From Geosiphon pyriformis (lineage: Eukaryota > Glomeromycota > Glomeromycetes > Archaeosporales > Geosiphonaceae), in assembly GCA_016748015.1 (NCBI GenBank), contig JAAOMT010000003.1, forward strand, positions 667,187-731,186: 64,000 bases of DNA, written 5' to 3'. A model generated the notes under the pieces. It was not told where the DNA came from. It saw nothing but the letters and a program-made list of their open reading frames with translations, and did not search any database. Both the position numbers and the translations under genes were made by a program. Shown here in pieces: positions 1 to 13,798 of the stretch. Within the stretch, counting starts at the first letter, position 1. The number at the start of each line of letters is the position of its first letter.

Positions 1-1659
1 ATAATATTAGTTTTAAAAAATTCTTGGATCTAAGTTTGTTTAATTTGTTTAATAGTTTTAGTTTGCATAAAATACCAATATAATTTAATTCTAAGAGTGT
101 TAAAAAATATATAGACTTTATTTTAGTTAATAATAGATTACAAAAATTGATTTTTAATTAATAAATTTATAACTCAAATGAATTTTTTACCATAAATTAT
201 TTGATATTATTAATAGATATTAAATTAAAAGTTTTTTGAACTCTTAAATTAGTTTTGTATACAAATAAATTAATAAAAATAAATAGAAGTATAAAATTAT
301 AAATATTAATAAAAAGACATAAAAAAGTTTAACAGTTTATTTTTAAATACTGTTTTGTAAATTATAAATAGTTTTGAAATTAATAAAAATTTTTGGATTT
401 CAATAATATGTAAGTAGTTTTTAACAAAATTTTATATAATATAATAAATATTATATTGTTAAAAACATAGTTTTATAACAAAAATTTTGTCAATAATATT
501 GTGTTTTTTAAACTTTATAAATTAAAGCTATTTGTTTCTATGATTTTAAAAATATATAAATTAAATGATTAAAAAAGATTTAGAATTTTTTTCTCCTTGA
601 ATAGTAAATGCTGTTTTAAAATAATTTTTAGAGTTTATTTTAACTTGTCAGTACCTGTTTTCTAAGTTTAAAGTTGAAAAAAACTTGGCTTTTTTCAGAG
701 CATTTAGTATATTATTAATTCTTGATAGTTAATAGGCATTTTTATAAGATGGTTTTCTTGGTATATTTAATTGTCAATATTCTGTTTTAATTGCAATCAG
801 TCTTTTATAAGTTCTTTAATTCTATTTGTGTGATAATATTACTGTTATACTGAAAAGTTTTTTTTTAATGTTATAATGTAAGTTATTTTTCAATTTCTTA
901 TTTTTGTATATGTTTATGTATTCTTTTCCAAAGGCTGAACTGAAATTTACTTACTGTTTGAAGTTTTCTTTGAACCTATCTTTGCAATTGTCTTATGTGT
1001 TTTTCTAATTTAGAAATATTGAATATTAATAGTCTTTAGTGCTTTTTTTAATTTTCACAATAAAGCTTTTATCAATTAATAACAATGTGAATAATTTTGA
1101 TCAGAAATTATTCTTTCAAAGAATTCAGCTAATAAATGATAGTTTCATTCAATAAATAATACAAATAAGTTTCTTAATACTTTAGATTGTAATCATTTAG
1201 TTTTCAATATTTTTTTTCATTTTTTTTTAATTAAAGATTTTTGTGGATATTTATTTTAAAAGTAAAGACTAGAAGGTAATTAAAATGGAACTGTTGGCTG
1301 AATTGTTTGATAACTTGTTTTTATGATTTGTTTTATAATCTTGTTGAATAATAATATTTTTTTCAATATTAAAATTATTATATATATATATGTTTATAGT
1401 TTTACAAGAAAACACATTATAATACTTTCTTTTTGGTATCTTAACCTGGTGTTTGCTGCTATTATCAGTTGGTGTTGGCCACTATTACCAGTTAGTGTTG
1501 GCCATTATTACCAGTTGGTGTTAACTGCTATTATAAGCTAGTGCTTGCCATTATTGTGAGATAATGCTTGCTATTATTATTTTTTTAGAATTATTACTAT
1601 GCTATATTATAATTGAATAATTTATATTATTTTATAATTTTTTGCTAAATTTTTAAATC
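1..1659. other. AT-rich stretch without a recognisable gene
   Basis: This is long-run A/T sequence with stop codons in all frames. The only ordered structure I see is a short 23-bp tandem array near 1,448 (listed separately). The right edge is where family A copy 1 loses similarity inside its reverse transcriptase. It is probably older transposon debris beyond recognition, but nothing in the sequence proves that. Confidence 0.5.
1448..1580. repeat. 23-bp minisatellite, about 5.7 units
   Basis: Units start at 1448, 1471, 1494, 1517, 1540 and 1563, each exactly 23 nt. The consensus begins GGTGTTGGCCACTATTACC and ends AGTT. Units 2 and 3 differ at only two positions, and the later units diverge mostly by transitions. 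Because 23 is not a multiple of 3, the short open frame over it (ending 1,541) cycles through all phases. It is a repeat, not a protein gene. Confidence 0.8.
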
Positions 1660-4600
1660 ATAATAGCATCTTTAATTATAACATTATTCAGTTGTTAATA
1701 GTCTACACAAAATTTGAATTTGTTTTTTTTTTTTACAAAGACCACTAATGAAATCCAAAAACTTTTTAATAGTTGGATAAGACTATTATTGAGCATTTAT
1801 TAAACTTTTTCTTTAATAAATTGGTGGCTAGTAAATAGAACTTGGTAGATTTGTTAATATTTTGGTAAAGCATCCCCTGTATGGATCTGGTACTATATAG
1901 TATTAGTTTTTTTAAGATTATTATTATTTTTGGCAAATATATTAGCATATTTAGCAATCAACTGTTTTAATTGTTTTTGTTATTAGAATTCTAAGAAACT
2001 TATATTGATTTAAAAAAGTTTTTCTTCTAAAATATGGTAGTTTTCAGTAGTAAGAGTGATGTTTGGATTTAAAAATAAGATATGTTTCACAATTTTAATG
2101 AAATTAAAAACAATCTAAGAGATTTTATCTTGGAAAATGTTGCTATATATGATTCTAATTTCTAATTTATTTAATAAAATAATGGGGTAATTGTTGAAAT
2201 TGTAAAATATAACTTGAATTTTTTTATTTCTTGTAGAATATAAATATTTAAAATTGTAATTTCATCCTTTAAACAAATTTGTTTATTTAATTCAAAGATT
2301 TGTTGGGTAGTAGTAGGCTTTAGACAAGTGTAAATTTTATAATGTTTTTTAAAAAGTAAAATGGTAATTGATTAAAACAGTTGAAAAATCCGATAAAATT
2401 TATTTTGTGCATTAAGAACTATATTTACTAGAACTGTAAATTGTCCAGTTAAACCAAAATTTTGGGTTTTTTTTCACTTTTTTCTAATTGTTTTCTGTTG
2501 TTGACTGATTGTAAATCCAAAATTTTGATTAAAAGTAGGTAGATTGCTTAAACAATTTTTTTAGCATGCTTAATTTTGAATAATTTATCAGTTTTATTTT
2601 GTATCAAGATTGTAATGTTTTTGGTGTATCCTGTATCTATGATTCCTCTTTTGATGCTAATTTTTTTGCTTGTCAATAATAATTGGAATGCAATTTAAAT
2701 CATTGCTTTTGGTGAAATTTCAAAAGCAATTTTTAAGTTGATTTTTGTCAAAAATTTTGGTTAGGAGACCAAAGTGTTTTTTTTTGAGTATTATAGATCA
2801 TATTCAGCATTTATTTTGTGGGCTTTTTTTGGTCTTATTTTTTGTCTATTGTTGTTGAAATATTGGAGTTGTATAATAGGCTGATTTTCTATAAAATAGA
2901 TTGAAATTGTTGTAATTTTTTCTTTTGGTTTAGGTTTTTCAAATTCAATTTTATATTTATTATTTTTATTGAACAAGAAAATACTAATTACATAGTATTT
3001 TAAACACTATTAGTTATTACAAAACATAGTATATTCTTTGCATAATTGAATGTTCATTTGCTTTAATTGTTGAATTTGAGCTTTTTTGGTTAGATAGGCA
3101 TAACTTGTAATCTGATAGTATGTTTTTACTTCATTTTTGTAATCAAATTCAGCTATTTATTGTATATTTAATGTATTCTGTTTTTTTCATCTGACATATA
3201 TCTTCTTGGGTTTCTCTATTGATTAAAACTATGGCCAATTCATAGATTATTTTAGTATTATGTGGATAATAATAGAGTTTATTAAGGATGTTATTATATG
3301 TTGCATTGAAAAAAGTTCTTTTTTTTACTTTTTTGCAATTAAAAATGCATATTAACAGGTTGATTACAGACTCTTTTTTTTATTGCAACATCAATCTAGT
3401 TGTATTTTTTTAATAACATTTTTTTATATATAAAACAAAGAATATTATTTTATTTTCCACTTTGTTTAGAATATCTGAATCGTTTTTTATAGCATGTCTT
3501 ACAAAATAATAGATACATGTTTTATATTTTTCTTTTGGAGATATGTATACTCTCATAGACAAAAGCTTTTTGTTGCAATTTTTGCATGTTAAGTAGAATA
3601 TAAGATGGTTGTTTTTATGGTTTTGGTATAAAATATTAAACAACATTCCATTTTCTGGTTTTTTTAAAAATTTTTTGCTTTGTTTTCTTAGCTCAATTGG
3701 ATGTTAATCCAAAAGCCATGTATGTTTTAATAATTGGCATTTTTTTTTTAAATTTAAACACCAAGACTTTTTCAGATTGTTTGTTAAAAGTACCACAGAT
3801 AATAGATACTTGGATATATTGTCCTTGATATAAAATTTTTAATTCTTGTGTTTTTCAGTTTAAGTTTGCATTGGCTTTAAGAAATCAATTATTTCTGATA
3901 AAAGCTTAGTATTAGAGTATATCTATGACAAAAACTTTAATTGAAATAGTAATTCTATTAATAGTAAAAAGAAAGTTGTTAATTTTTCTTACTGAGGTCT
4001 TTTTTATACTATCTGTAATAACAATAATTGTTTTGGCAGATCTGTCAACAGTTTGTTGAAACTGTTGTATTAATTGATAGATAATAATACTACCAGTAGA
4101 TTCATTGTTTAAAATTAATTGAATTGGTTTTTTTTCAACTTTAGCTTCAGTATATATTGCTGTGATTGCTTTTTGTTTATTAACTACTATATTACTAAGT
4201 AAAAATAGTAATTTGTTGTCCTTAAATTAAATAAAAATATATCTGAAAAATTAGCATTTTGTGTAATTTGGGTCGATAGAATAGTATTATTGAAAAGATT
4301 TGATTTTGATGCTGTAGCTTTATCTTCAGAAAGTACAGTTTATTAAAAATTCGACTTTTTTAATATTGTAAGATAATTGAGTTAAGTATGGTAATATACA
4401 GGTTTTTGCTAAACTGGGTTTTGGAGAACTAATTAATTGTTGAGATTGAATTAATTATTGTTAGAAAACCAATTTTGTAATATAAATTGGTTTTGTTGGC
4501 TTGATTGTTAAACAGATATTTGATATTATTAAACAAGTGATTATTGATATTGTTTTTGAATAGATTGTAGAGCAAATTGATAGTAATTATTCTAATATTA

Positions 4601-6215
4601 AGGTCTTAATAAATAATAAGCTAGTGGTGGAAATTGGTAATGAGATTGTTGAGATTGAAAATAATGTTGATTATTTCTTTGTTGTTGATCTTGTTGCATT
4701 TTTTGACAATCTTGTTTCCAGTATTCAGAAATTCCACAATAGTAATAACTTTAAGATTGATTGTTTAGTGATGATATGTAGTTATTTTAATTATATTATT
4801 GGAGTGATTAATATCTTTGTTGTTGCTATTATTGTTAGTTAATAAAGTAATTTTCAACTTTCTTGGTTAATTGATCAATCATTTTTTTAGCTGTTAAGCT
4901 GGTTTCTTTAATTGTGAAATTCACAAGTTTGGTGCAGTTAACTTCTTTTATTGTCATTTTATAAGCCTTAGCATGTTAAATAACAGTGACTAGATTTGCT
5001 AAAGCATATGGTCAAACTTTTTTAATGAGTTTGTTTTTTAATCTCACAATAAACTAATCTAAAATCTGGACATTAAAATAGTAGTCATTGGTTTTCAATT
5101 GTCAAATTTATTGAAAAAATTTGTTAAACCTCCTAAAATAAGTTATAACAGTTTTGGATAATTTTTGTTTGATATTATAAAAATGGTTTTGAAGAGTAAT
5201 AAAAATGTTGTTGTTAGTAAATTGTTCCAAAAAAGCATCTTTAAATGCTTGACAGTTTTCAAAAAGTTCAGTCAAGTTTTTAAACCATTTTTCTACTGTT
5301 TTTTGAAGAAAATATGGAATTGTTTTTAATATTCTTATTGTATTCTATCTATTTACATCTTTTGCTTTTTGGATTTTATTAAGCTATTTTTGTAGACTAA
5401 TGTTAACATTTTCTTTAGTAAATTCAGTAATTTTTGTAATATAAGCAGTTGCTATGTTTTTTGTATTCTTGTTTTCAGTAATTTTTTTTGTAGATTCAAA
5501 AATACTTTTATTGTTATTGAAATAATTGCTTTGGTTTTTTGCTAAAAAATTGAGAAGATTGGTGCTGATAAAAATTTGTTCAGACTGTTATATTGGGCTT
5601 TTTGGTAATGTAAAATTTTCTGGTCTTAAAAAACAAATTAATAATAAATTGGGTGTTTGTGGTTAAACAAGTAAAATTGAGAATGGTGTGATTAAAAGTG
5701 GTAATTTGATACTAGTTTTTTGTTTAAGTGTTTGTAGATATTTGGCAATTACTCTTAATGTATTATATACAATATGACTAGTTTATGGTGTTTTTATTTT
5801 CTGCTTTCTTTTATTGCTATTTTCGAATTCTAATTCAAAGTTGAAAGAGTATTTAGACTATACTAGATATTTTTCCTTACAATATTGAATAATATTAAAA
5901 TTAAGTTTTTTAAAATAAGTGTTAAGTATTTTACTGTTAAAGTTTTCAGTTTCTAAGCAAAAATAGTATATTAGATTTTTGTAAAGACTTTTTTTGATTT
6001 CTGAAATATTATAGTTTCCAAAAAAATAATTGTTAATACAATTTTTAATATATTAGTATAGTGATTTTTTAAAAATTTCAATTCCGTCTGGAATATTAAA
6101 TTTTTGCTTGCAGTAATTGTAAATTAACTAATAATATTTTAGAGTTGTTGTGTCTAATTTAATTACTATTTTGAAGTTGTTATTGCTGTGTTATTTTTGT
6201 AAAAAGAGCACTAAA
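1660..6215 (-). pseudogene. gag-PR-Cys-dUTPase-RT polyprotein remnant of copy 1
   Basis: On the minus strand the gag core lies roughly 5,500-4,850, the protease region roughly 4,350-3,950, a Cys-rich module with CKNCNKKLLSM at 3,650-3,400, the dUTPase at about 2,830-2,400, and the RT N-terminus at 1,990-1,660. No open stretch exceeds about 80 codons. Asp residues expected in the active sites are mostly changed to Asn. The open frame on the opposite strand at 4,624-4,842 is only the antisense of the gag zinc-knuckle region. Confidence 0.75.
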
Positions 6216-7116
6216 GATTATCAGAGGTTTTTGGTCTTTTTTTTAAAATTATGTTAATGCCTATTTGCTATAAATTCATGTTTATTGAAAATTATTGAAT
6301 CTCTGATAACTGAATTTATTTTCAAATTATTTCCTATAATCTGAACTGTTGAGTTTATATATGGAATAACCAATTCTGTACCAGTTACTATATGTAGTTA
6401 TTTTATAGTAAAAGTTAACTTTTTCTTAGAAATTGCTTATCTGGAAGTTCACTAAAATGTGTAGTTATTTTGCTGTAAAAGTCAATTCTTTTATAAAAAT
6501 CTTATTTGTAGACTATTCTAATGATTATAACAAAAAAATAAAGAGAAATAAAAAAAATATAAAAAAAATAGAATTTTGTTTAAGGAAATTATTTTTTGGT
6601 TTAGATCTGAAATTACTAACAGATTACTGAAATTTGGTTTTCAAGTATTTGACGTTTTTATTACTTTTTGTAAAGTTAATTAATTTGAATTAAAATAATT
6701 CTGGATAAGATACATTTTTTCAAAAAAAGAAGTTTTTCTTTTATACAATTTGTTATAGTACTAGTCTATAAACTTGAACTTTCTTTTTTGCTATAATTTC
6801 AATAAACTAAAAGATATATTTCGACAAACTACAAGTTATTTCAATAAACTATTAACTTTTTTGGTGTATTATTCATTATTTTGGTGAATTTCTACAAATT
6901 TGGCAAATTTTTGAATGTTATATAGTTTAGAATATTGTGTAATTTAATCATTCTAATTTCTATTATATAAATTAGATTATTAATTAAATAATAATATTTG
7001 ATAGTTTGGTTAAATGATAAGTAATAATTTGAGATTATATTAATATATGCTAATTAATAATAAGAATTATAAAGGTAATTTCATGCTAATTAATAGTTAA
7101 AATTCTACTGATAATA
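6216..7116 (-). repeat. 5' LTR of family A copy 1
   Basis: The reverse complement begins TATTATCAGTAGAATTTTAA (canonical TGTTACCAG...), has a TATAAAA box and ends at a degraded GGTAACA (GATAATC). It aligns with the four other family A LTRs in the window and is about 900 bp long. The minus-strand element reads away from it toward lower coordinates. Confidence 0.8.
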
Positions 7117-7314
7117 TTGTTTATTTTTTGATAATTGCATTAATTGTAAATTTGACTTTATATGGCTTTTGAATCAACTTATTATTAACCACCAAGTAGT
7201 CAAATACCACCTTTTAAAATAGTTAATTCAATACATTTCTAATTATTTTTCCCTTATTAAAACAAAAACTTTTTATATGTCTGTCTATAGCTTTTTTGAT
7301 AAGATTATTTCTGG
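7117..7314. other. Spacer between two element remnants
   Basis: AT-rich sequence between the outer end of copy 1's 5' LTR and an inverted B-type LTR fragment. No coding or repeat signal was recognised. No target duplication was found for copy 1, because its other end is missing. Confidence 0.4.
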
Positions 7315-7574
7315 TGTTACAGGTGATTCTTTGAGGTGTTGAGTGAATAACAAACCCATAACTTGGTGCTCAAAGTGATTGGTAATGATGATAATCTGAA
7401 GGTATTTTATCTGAAGATTTTCTAATTGAGTTCTTTGTATAATGAACAGAGATTCAATAGTAACAGTTTATCAGTAGTTTTTTGAAACCGTAGTTTCGTT
7501 GATGGCTTGCTCAGCTTGATGGTTGATAATTCTCCTGGTATGATATGTATTAACAACCATCAACTTAACAATAC
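7315..7574 (-). repeat. Family B LTR, 3' part, inverted
   Basis: The plus-strand sequence starts TGTTACAGGTG and shares two blocks with the inverted LTR insert at 40,807-42,784: CAAATAACAAACCCATAA-like sequence near 7,345, and CAGAGATTCAATAG near 7,450. About 1 kb present between those blocks in the other insert is absent here. On the minus strand it is the end of an LTR terminating ...CCTGTAACA. Confidence 0.65.
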
Positions 7575-10500
7575 CAAACATCTGTCCAAAGATTAATTTA
7601 ACAAAACTAATTTACACCACAAAATCAGTTTTTTAACAATAATTGATTCAATTCTAACAACTATTTAGTTTTTCGAAATTTGGCTTAATAAAAGCCCATA
7701 TATTATCATACTTAACTCAATTATCTCACAATATTAGAAGAATCATATTTTTAACAAACTGCTCTTTTTGAAGATAAAGTTATAGTATCAAGATCAAATT
7801 CTTTCAACAATACCATCTTATCAATCCAAATTGCCCAAAATACTAATTTCTTAGATATTTTCTTATTTAAATTTAAAGCCAATGAATTATAGTAATATAA
7901 CAATCAATAAGCAAAAAGCAATTACAGTAATATATATTAAAGCAAAAGTTAAAGAAAAACCAATTTGACTAATTCTAAATAGTGAATTTACTAGTAGTAT
8001 CATCATCTACTAACTAATACAACAGCTTTAATAAACTATTAACAAATCTGCCCAAACAATTATTGTTACAGCCAATAATATGAAAAAAACTCCAATAAGA
8101 AAAATTGACAACTTTTTCTTTATTATTAATGAAATTACCATCTAATTAAAGTTCTTGTCATAAATGCACCTCAATACCAAGTTCTTATTAGAAATAATTA
8201 ATTTCTTAAAGCCAATACAAACCTAGATTAGAAAACACAAGAATTAAAAATTTTATACTAAAGACAATATACATAAATATCTGCTATATGTAGTATATTT
8301 AATAAACAATTTAAAAAAACCCCAGTATTTGAATTTAAAGAAAAAAAAAATGCCAATTATTGAAACATATATGGCTTTTGAATTAACATCTAATTGGACT
8401 GAGGAAACAGAACAAAAAATTTTTAAAGAAACCAGAGAATAAAATGTTGCTCAATATTTTATACCAGAATTATAAAAACAACTATCTTATATCCTATTTA
8501 AATACAAAAACTGCAACAAAAAACTTTTATCAATAAGAGCATACATATTTTTAAAAGAGAAATATAAAACATGCATCTGTTATTTTTGCAAGACATGCCA
8601 TAGGAAACAATTCAGATACTCCAAATAAAATAGAAAATAAGACAATATTTTTTGTTTTATATGTGAAGAAATATTACCAAAAGAATACAACTGAATTGAT
8701 GTTACAATAAAAAAAAAAATCTGTAATCAAATCTGTCAATATGCATTTTTAATTACAAAGAAAGTAAAAAGAAAAACTCTTTTCAATGCAACATATAACA
8801 GCATTCTTAACAAACTTTACTATTATCCACATAATACTGAAATAATTTACAAACTGACTATAGTTTTAATCAATAAAAAAACCCAATAAGATGTATGCCA
8901 AATGAAAAAAACAGAGTACATTGAGTCTACAATAGAATTAGCTGAATTAGATTATAAAAATAAAGTAGAAACATACTACTAGATTACAAATTATGCCTAC
9001 TTAATTAAAGAAGCTTAAATTCAACAATTAGAACAAATAAATATTCAATTATATAAAGAATATACCATGTTTTGTAATAACCAATAATGTTTAGAATGCT
9101 ATGCAATTAGATTTTTTTGTTTAGTAAAAATAATGAATACAAAATCAAATTTGAAAAACCTGAACCAAAAAAAAAATTACAACAACCCTAATTTACCTTA
9201 TTAAAAATCAGTCTGTTATAAAACTCAAATATTTTAACAACAATGAATAAGAAATAAAACCAGAAAAAGCTCATAAAATTGATGCTAAATATAATTTACA
9301 ATATCCAAAAAAAAACACTTTGGTTTTTTAACCAAAACCTTTGACAAAAATCAATCAAAAATTGCTTTTAAAATCTTATCAAAAACAATGATTCAAATTG
9401 CTTCCCAATTATTGTTGGCAAGCAAAAAAATTAATGTTAGAGGAAAAGTCATAGATGCAAAATACACTAGAGACATCACAATCTTGTTACAAAATAAAAC
9501 TGACAAATCATTCAAAATCAAACATATTGAAAAAATTGTTTAAGCAATCTATTTACCCTTAATCAACATTTTAGATTTACAATTGGTTAGCAACAAAAAA
9601 CAATTAAAAAAAAGTGAAAGAAGAACCCAAAGTTTTGGTTTAACTGGACAATTCACAATTCCAGTAAATATAATTCTTAATACACAAAACAAATCTTACC
9701 AGATTCTTTGATTTCCCCAACCAATTACTATTTTATCTTTTGGAAAACATTACAAAATTTACACTTGTCCAAAGCCTATTACCACTTAACAAATCTTTGA
9801 ATCCAATAAACAAATCTGTTTAAAGCATAAAATCTTAATTCTAAAAAAAATGAAAAAATTTGGAATTATCTTTTATAATTCTAACAATTATCTTAATATT
9901 TTATTAAATAAAGTAGAAATTGGAATTATATATAACAACATTTTTCAAAATAAAATCTCTTAGATTGTCTTTAATTTCATTAAAATTGTGAAATATATCT
10001 TATTTCCAAATTTAAACATTATTTTCACTACTAAAAACTACCATATTTTAGAAAAAAAACTCTTTTAAATCAACATGAATTTTTTAGAACCTCAACAATA
10101 AAGACAACTAAAACAGTTAATTGCTAAATATATTAATATATTTGTGAAAGACAATAACAATCTGGAAAAAACTGATATTGTTTAACATTAAATCTATACA
10201 GAAGATGCTCTACTAAAATGATAATAAACTTACTAAGTTCTATTTGCCAGCCACCAATTCATCAGAGAAAAATACAGTGAATACTTAACAATAAACTTAT
10301 ACAACTATCAAAAAGCTCTTGGGCTTCATCAGTAGTCCTTATTAAAAAGAAAAATTACAAAATCAAATTTTGTGTAGACTATTGACAACTAAATAATATT
10401 ATAATTGAAAATATCTATACACTACCAAAAATTGACAACATGCTAAATGCTTTAAGAAAAGCCAAGTTTTTTTCAACTTTAACTTAGAAAGTAAATACTG

Positions 10501-13500
10501 ACAAGTTGAAATAGATCCCAAAGATTAACCAAAAACAGTATTTACTACATAAGAAGAAAATTACAAATTCAATATTATGTCTTTTGGATTTTTTAATATA
10601 CCAACAATATTTCAGTAACTTATAGGTATTATTTACAAAAAACTCCTATGGTAATTAGTAGTTATTTATTTAAATAATATTAATGTATACTTTTCAAGTT
10701 TTGAAGCTTATTTAATCCATTTGTGAAAAGTTTTTTAATAATTATGAAAAACAGAATTAAAGTTAAACATTGAAAAATGTTACTTTAAAAAAACAAGTTT
10801 AATTTTCCTTGAATATATTGTCAGCAAAGATAGAGTCCAACCCAATCCAGGAACAATTAATGCTATTAAAAATTTCAAAATTCTTTAAAACACAACAGAA
10901 CTAAGAAAATTTGTAGAATTAACATCTTATTACCAAAAATTCATCAAAAAATTCTCTAAAATCACTAAACTACTCAACTACTTGACCAACAAAGATGTAA
11001 AATATCAATAGATATAAGCTTAACAATAAGTATTTGACACTCTCAAAAAAAACTTATCACAGCTCTAATTCTTACATATTTAGATTTCAGTAAAAAGTTT
11101 CAGTTAACTATTAATGCTTCATACATAGCTTTTGACATTATCTTATCACAATTAAATAACAATAGCAATAAATAAGTAATTGTTTATGCCAATAAAATAT
11201 TCAAGCCAACAGAACTCAAGTATAGCTCAATAGAATTAAAAGCAGCAGCTGTTATCTAAATTCTTAAACATTTTTAACAGTACCTCCAAAACAGCTCTGA
11301 ATTTGACATTATAATTAACAAAATTGGTCTCAAATGGCTCAACAAAAAAAGTTCTGAACTTAGTGCCAAACAATTCTTATAAACTAATTTTCTCACTAAT
11401 TACAAATTTATTGTTTATTACAAACTAGGCAGACTATATATAACCATTGACAGTTTCTTAAGAATGAGACAAAATTAATATTAACACAACTTTATTACAA
11501 CTTATCAACTTAACAACAAACAACAAATTAGTAAACAATAGATCTTAAAAACTACAACAACATCAAAAACGATTTAAAAATTTTTACTATATCAGAAAAC
11601 TGGTTTTCAGTTAAAAAACACCAATTACAACACCAATTTAAACAATATTTTATCTATTATAACAAAATTTACTATTAAAATTGCAGAAATTTATTCAACT
11701 TATTTAGATTAGTACAAGAGAATAAAAAGAAAACAATATTATACAACATATATACAGATCTATTATTAACACATCTAAAAAAAAATGGAACAATTTAGAG
11801 AATACTTGAACACTATTTTTGGTCTTATATGCAAAAAGACATTCAACAATACATAGAATTTTGTAATAGTTGTTAAAAAAAAGAGATATTTGTCCCACAA
11901 AACTATTAAATCCAATCAAAATTGGACAACCTTTTAACAGAGTTGGTATCAATTTAGTTGAACCACTACTTATTACAAAACAAAAAAACTATTATATTGC
12001 AGTTGTAATAGACTATCTCATCAAATGATCTAAAGCCAAAGTTATCTAAAAAGCAGATGCAAAATCAATAGCAAATTTCATTTATAAAGACATTTTTATA
12101 TACATAAATGCTCAATTAAACTCTTATTTGATCAAAAATACACTTTGTAAACAACTTGATACAAGAAATTTGTAAACAGTTTAATATTAAATGACTTTTA
12201 TCTTTACTATATTATTTATAAACAAATGGATTAATGAAATGTTTTAACAGAACACTGTATAAATCATTAGCCAAAATCTTAACTAATTTTGAATAGAAAT
12301 AAGATATCTTTATTTCATCAGTATTATTAACATACAAAACACTAAAACAAGATACAATAAAACACACATTATTTGATTTAACATATAAAAAAACAACAAT
12401 ATTACTAATCAATTTTATAGTAGAAACATATTCAATACAACCAATTACTGAAAAAAACTTCCAAAAAATATTTTAACAAAAAGCCTACATCCTTTTCAAT
12501 ATATTAGAAGGAAAATAACAAATAACAGCAATTCATATTAAATATTCTTAAGCTTAATAAAAAGAATAGCATAACAACAAACTGTTATTAGTTAGCAATA
12601 AATTCAAAGTTGGAAATAAAGTTTTTTTATATAAAACTAAGAGTAAAAAACAGTAAAGTGGAAAAAATAAACATAAATAAGATAAACTATTCTATATTTA
12701 CAAAGTTTTAGACAATAAATTATACAAATTAAAACTTAATAACAAAGTTTTAGCAAAAGTTGCATATAAAAATTAATTGAAACACTATCACTCCAGAACA
12801 AATTCTGAACCATTAATTTCACAAATTGATACATATTTCTTTTTAATTAATCTCAAAGATATTCCCTAAAACTTGGAACTAATAGTTATAATAAAACAAC
12901 AATCAAACTTAAATACTTAATTTAATATTATAAATCTTTTAATAATACACAAACATAAAACAAAAATAGTAAATAATTACAAAAAATACTTAAATCCAAA
13001 AACATATAAAACTCTTATATTCAAAAATAATTTCTTTATTCTTTTCAAATTTTTTTTAAAATTTCTATTCTTAGTTGGTTACTTTTATTATGATTATTCT
13101 CTAAAACATTTAACAAATATCCTAAAAATTAATGTTAGTATTGAAAACACTTTTTGATTTATCCATAACAATTAATGAAAGTTAAATTAGTTATATTCAA
13201 AAAAAACTACAACATTAGTAGTACTTAATTTACAGAATTATTATTTCTATAAAAGAAAAACAAGAAGTTGTTTTGAAAATCAATTACCAGAACTTTTAAA
13301 ACAAGTCTTAAAAAAATCTTTAATTGTCTTTATTAATATTTTATCAAATGCTACAATCTAATAAAAACTTCTACTATTTTTTAATGAACAAAACAATAAA
13401 CATATCTTTATCTATAAATATTTTTATATTGCAAAAACACTTTATGAATAAAAACTAAAACTTGAAGCAACAAATCTTACTTTTAAAGCTATACAAAAAC

Positions 13501-13798
13501 AAATTTACAATGAATTCAAGACAATAGCTAAACCAACAAATATTCACTACAAATTTAGAATAGCATTTAGACTCTATAATTTATTCAATATTTGTGAAAA
13601 TGTCCTACAAAATTCAATATTCTAACCAATAAAAATACAATATATTGGCAAATTGACAAAGCTAAAATTTCACCAATTTTCAAACCAAATCACCATAATT
13701 ATTTTGGACCACTATCTTAATTTTACAGATAGTACTTGGATTTCATAGAGCTCAGTCTTAAGAAAGAGATTATATTATTAGTAGAATTTTAATTAGTA
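7575..13798 (+). pseudogene. gag(part)-PR-Cys-dUTPase-RT-RH-IN remnant of copy 2
   Basis: Approximate order: gag linker 7,575-7,930; protease with degraded LILDSG at 7,955; Cys module 8,490-8,700; dUTPase 9,270-9,680 (KYNL replaces GYDL, while GFGLTG-like motif 5 survives as SFGLTG near 9,635); RT 10,080-10,880 with YLNN instead of YLDD; RNase H 10,900-11,480; integrase 11,700-12,780; then about 330 codons of unassigned C-terminal extension. The last codons (...EIILLVEF and a stop) run into the 3' LTR. Reading frame phase here shows where copy 3 has gained or lost single bases. Confidence 0.75.

Larger units (their letters stand above)
1660..7116 (-). mobile_element. Family A Ty3/gypsy-like LTR retrotransposon, copy 1, 3'-truncated
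   Basis: Read on the minus strand, this matches family A copy 3 segment by segment. The 5' LTR starts at 7,116 and ends near 6,216. Then follow gag, protease, the Cys-rich module (3,410-3,646), the dUTPase start (2,791-2,976, with IRPKKAHKINAEYDL in place of IRPEKAHEIDAGYDL) and the beginning of RT (FCVDY-type motif near 1,700). Similarity stops at about 1,660 inside RT, so RNase H, integrase and the 3' LTR are missing. Stops are everywhere, mostly at expected Gln and Trp codons. It lies head to head with copy 2. Confidence 0.85.

Noticed and set aside
1448-1580. CRISPR array
   Set aside because: The units are contiguous, without spacers, and the DNA is eukaryotic.
4624-4842. Plus-strand open frame as a gene
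   Set aside because: It is the antisense of the gag zinc-knuckle/linker region of copy 1; the same antisense frames occur at 29,635-29,976 and 60,857-61,126.
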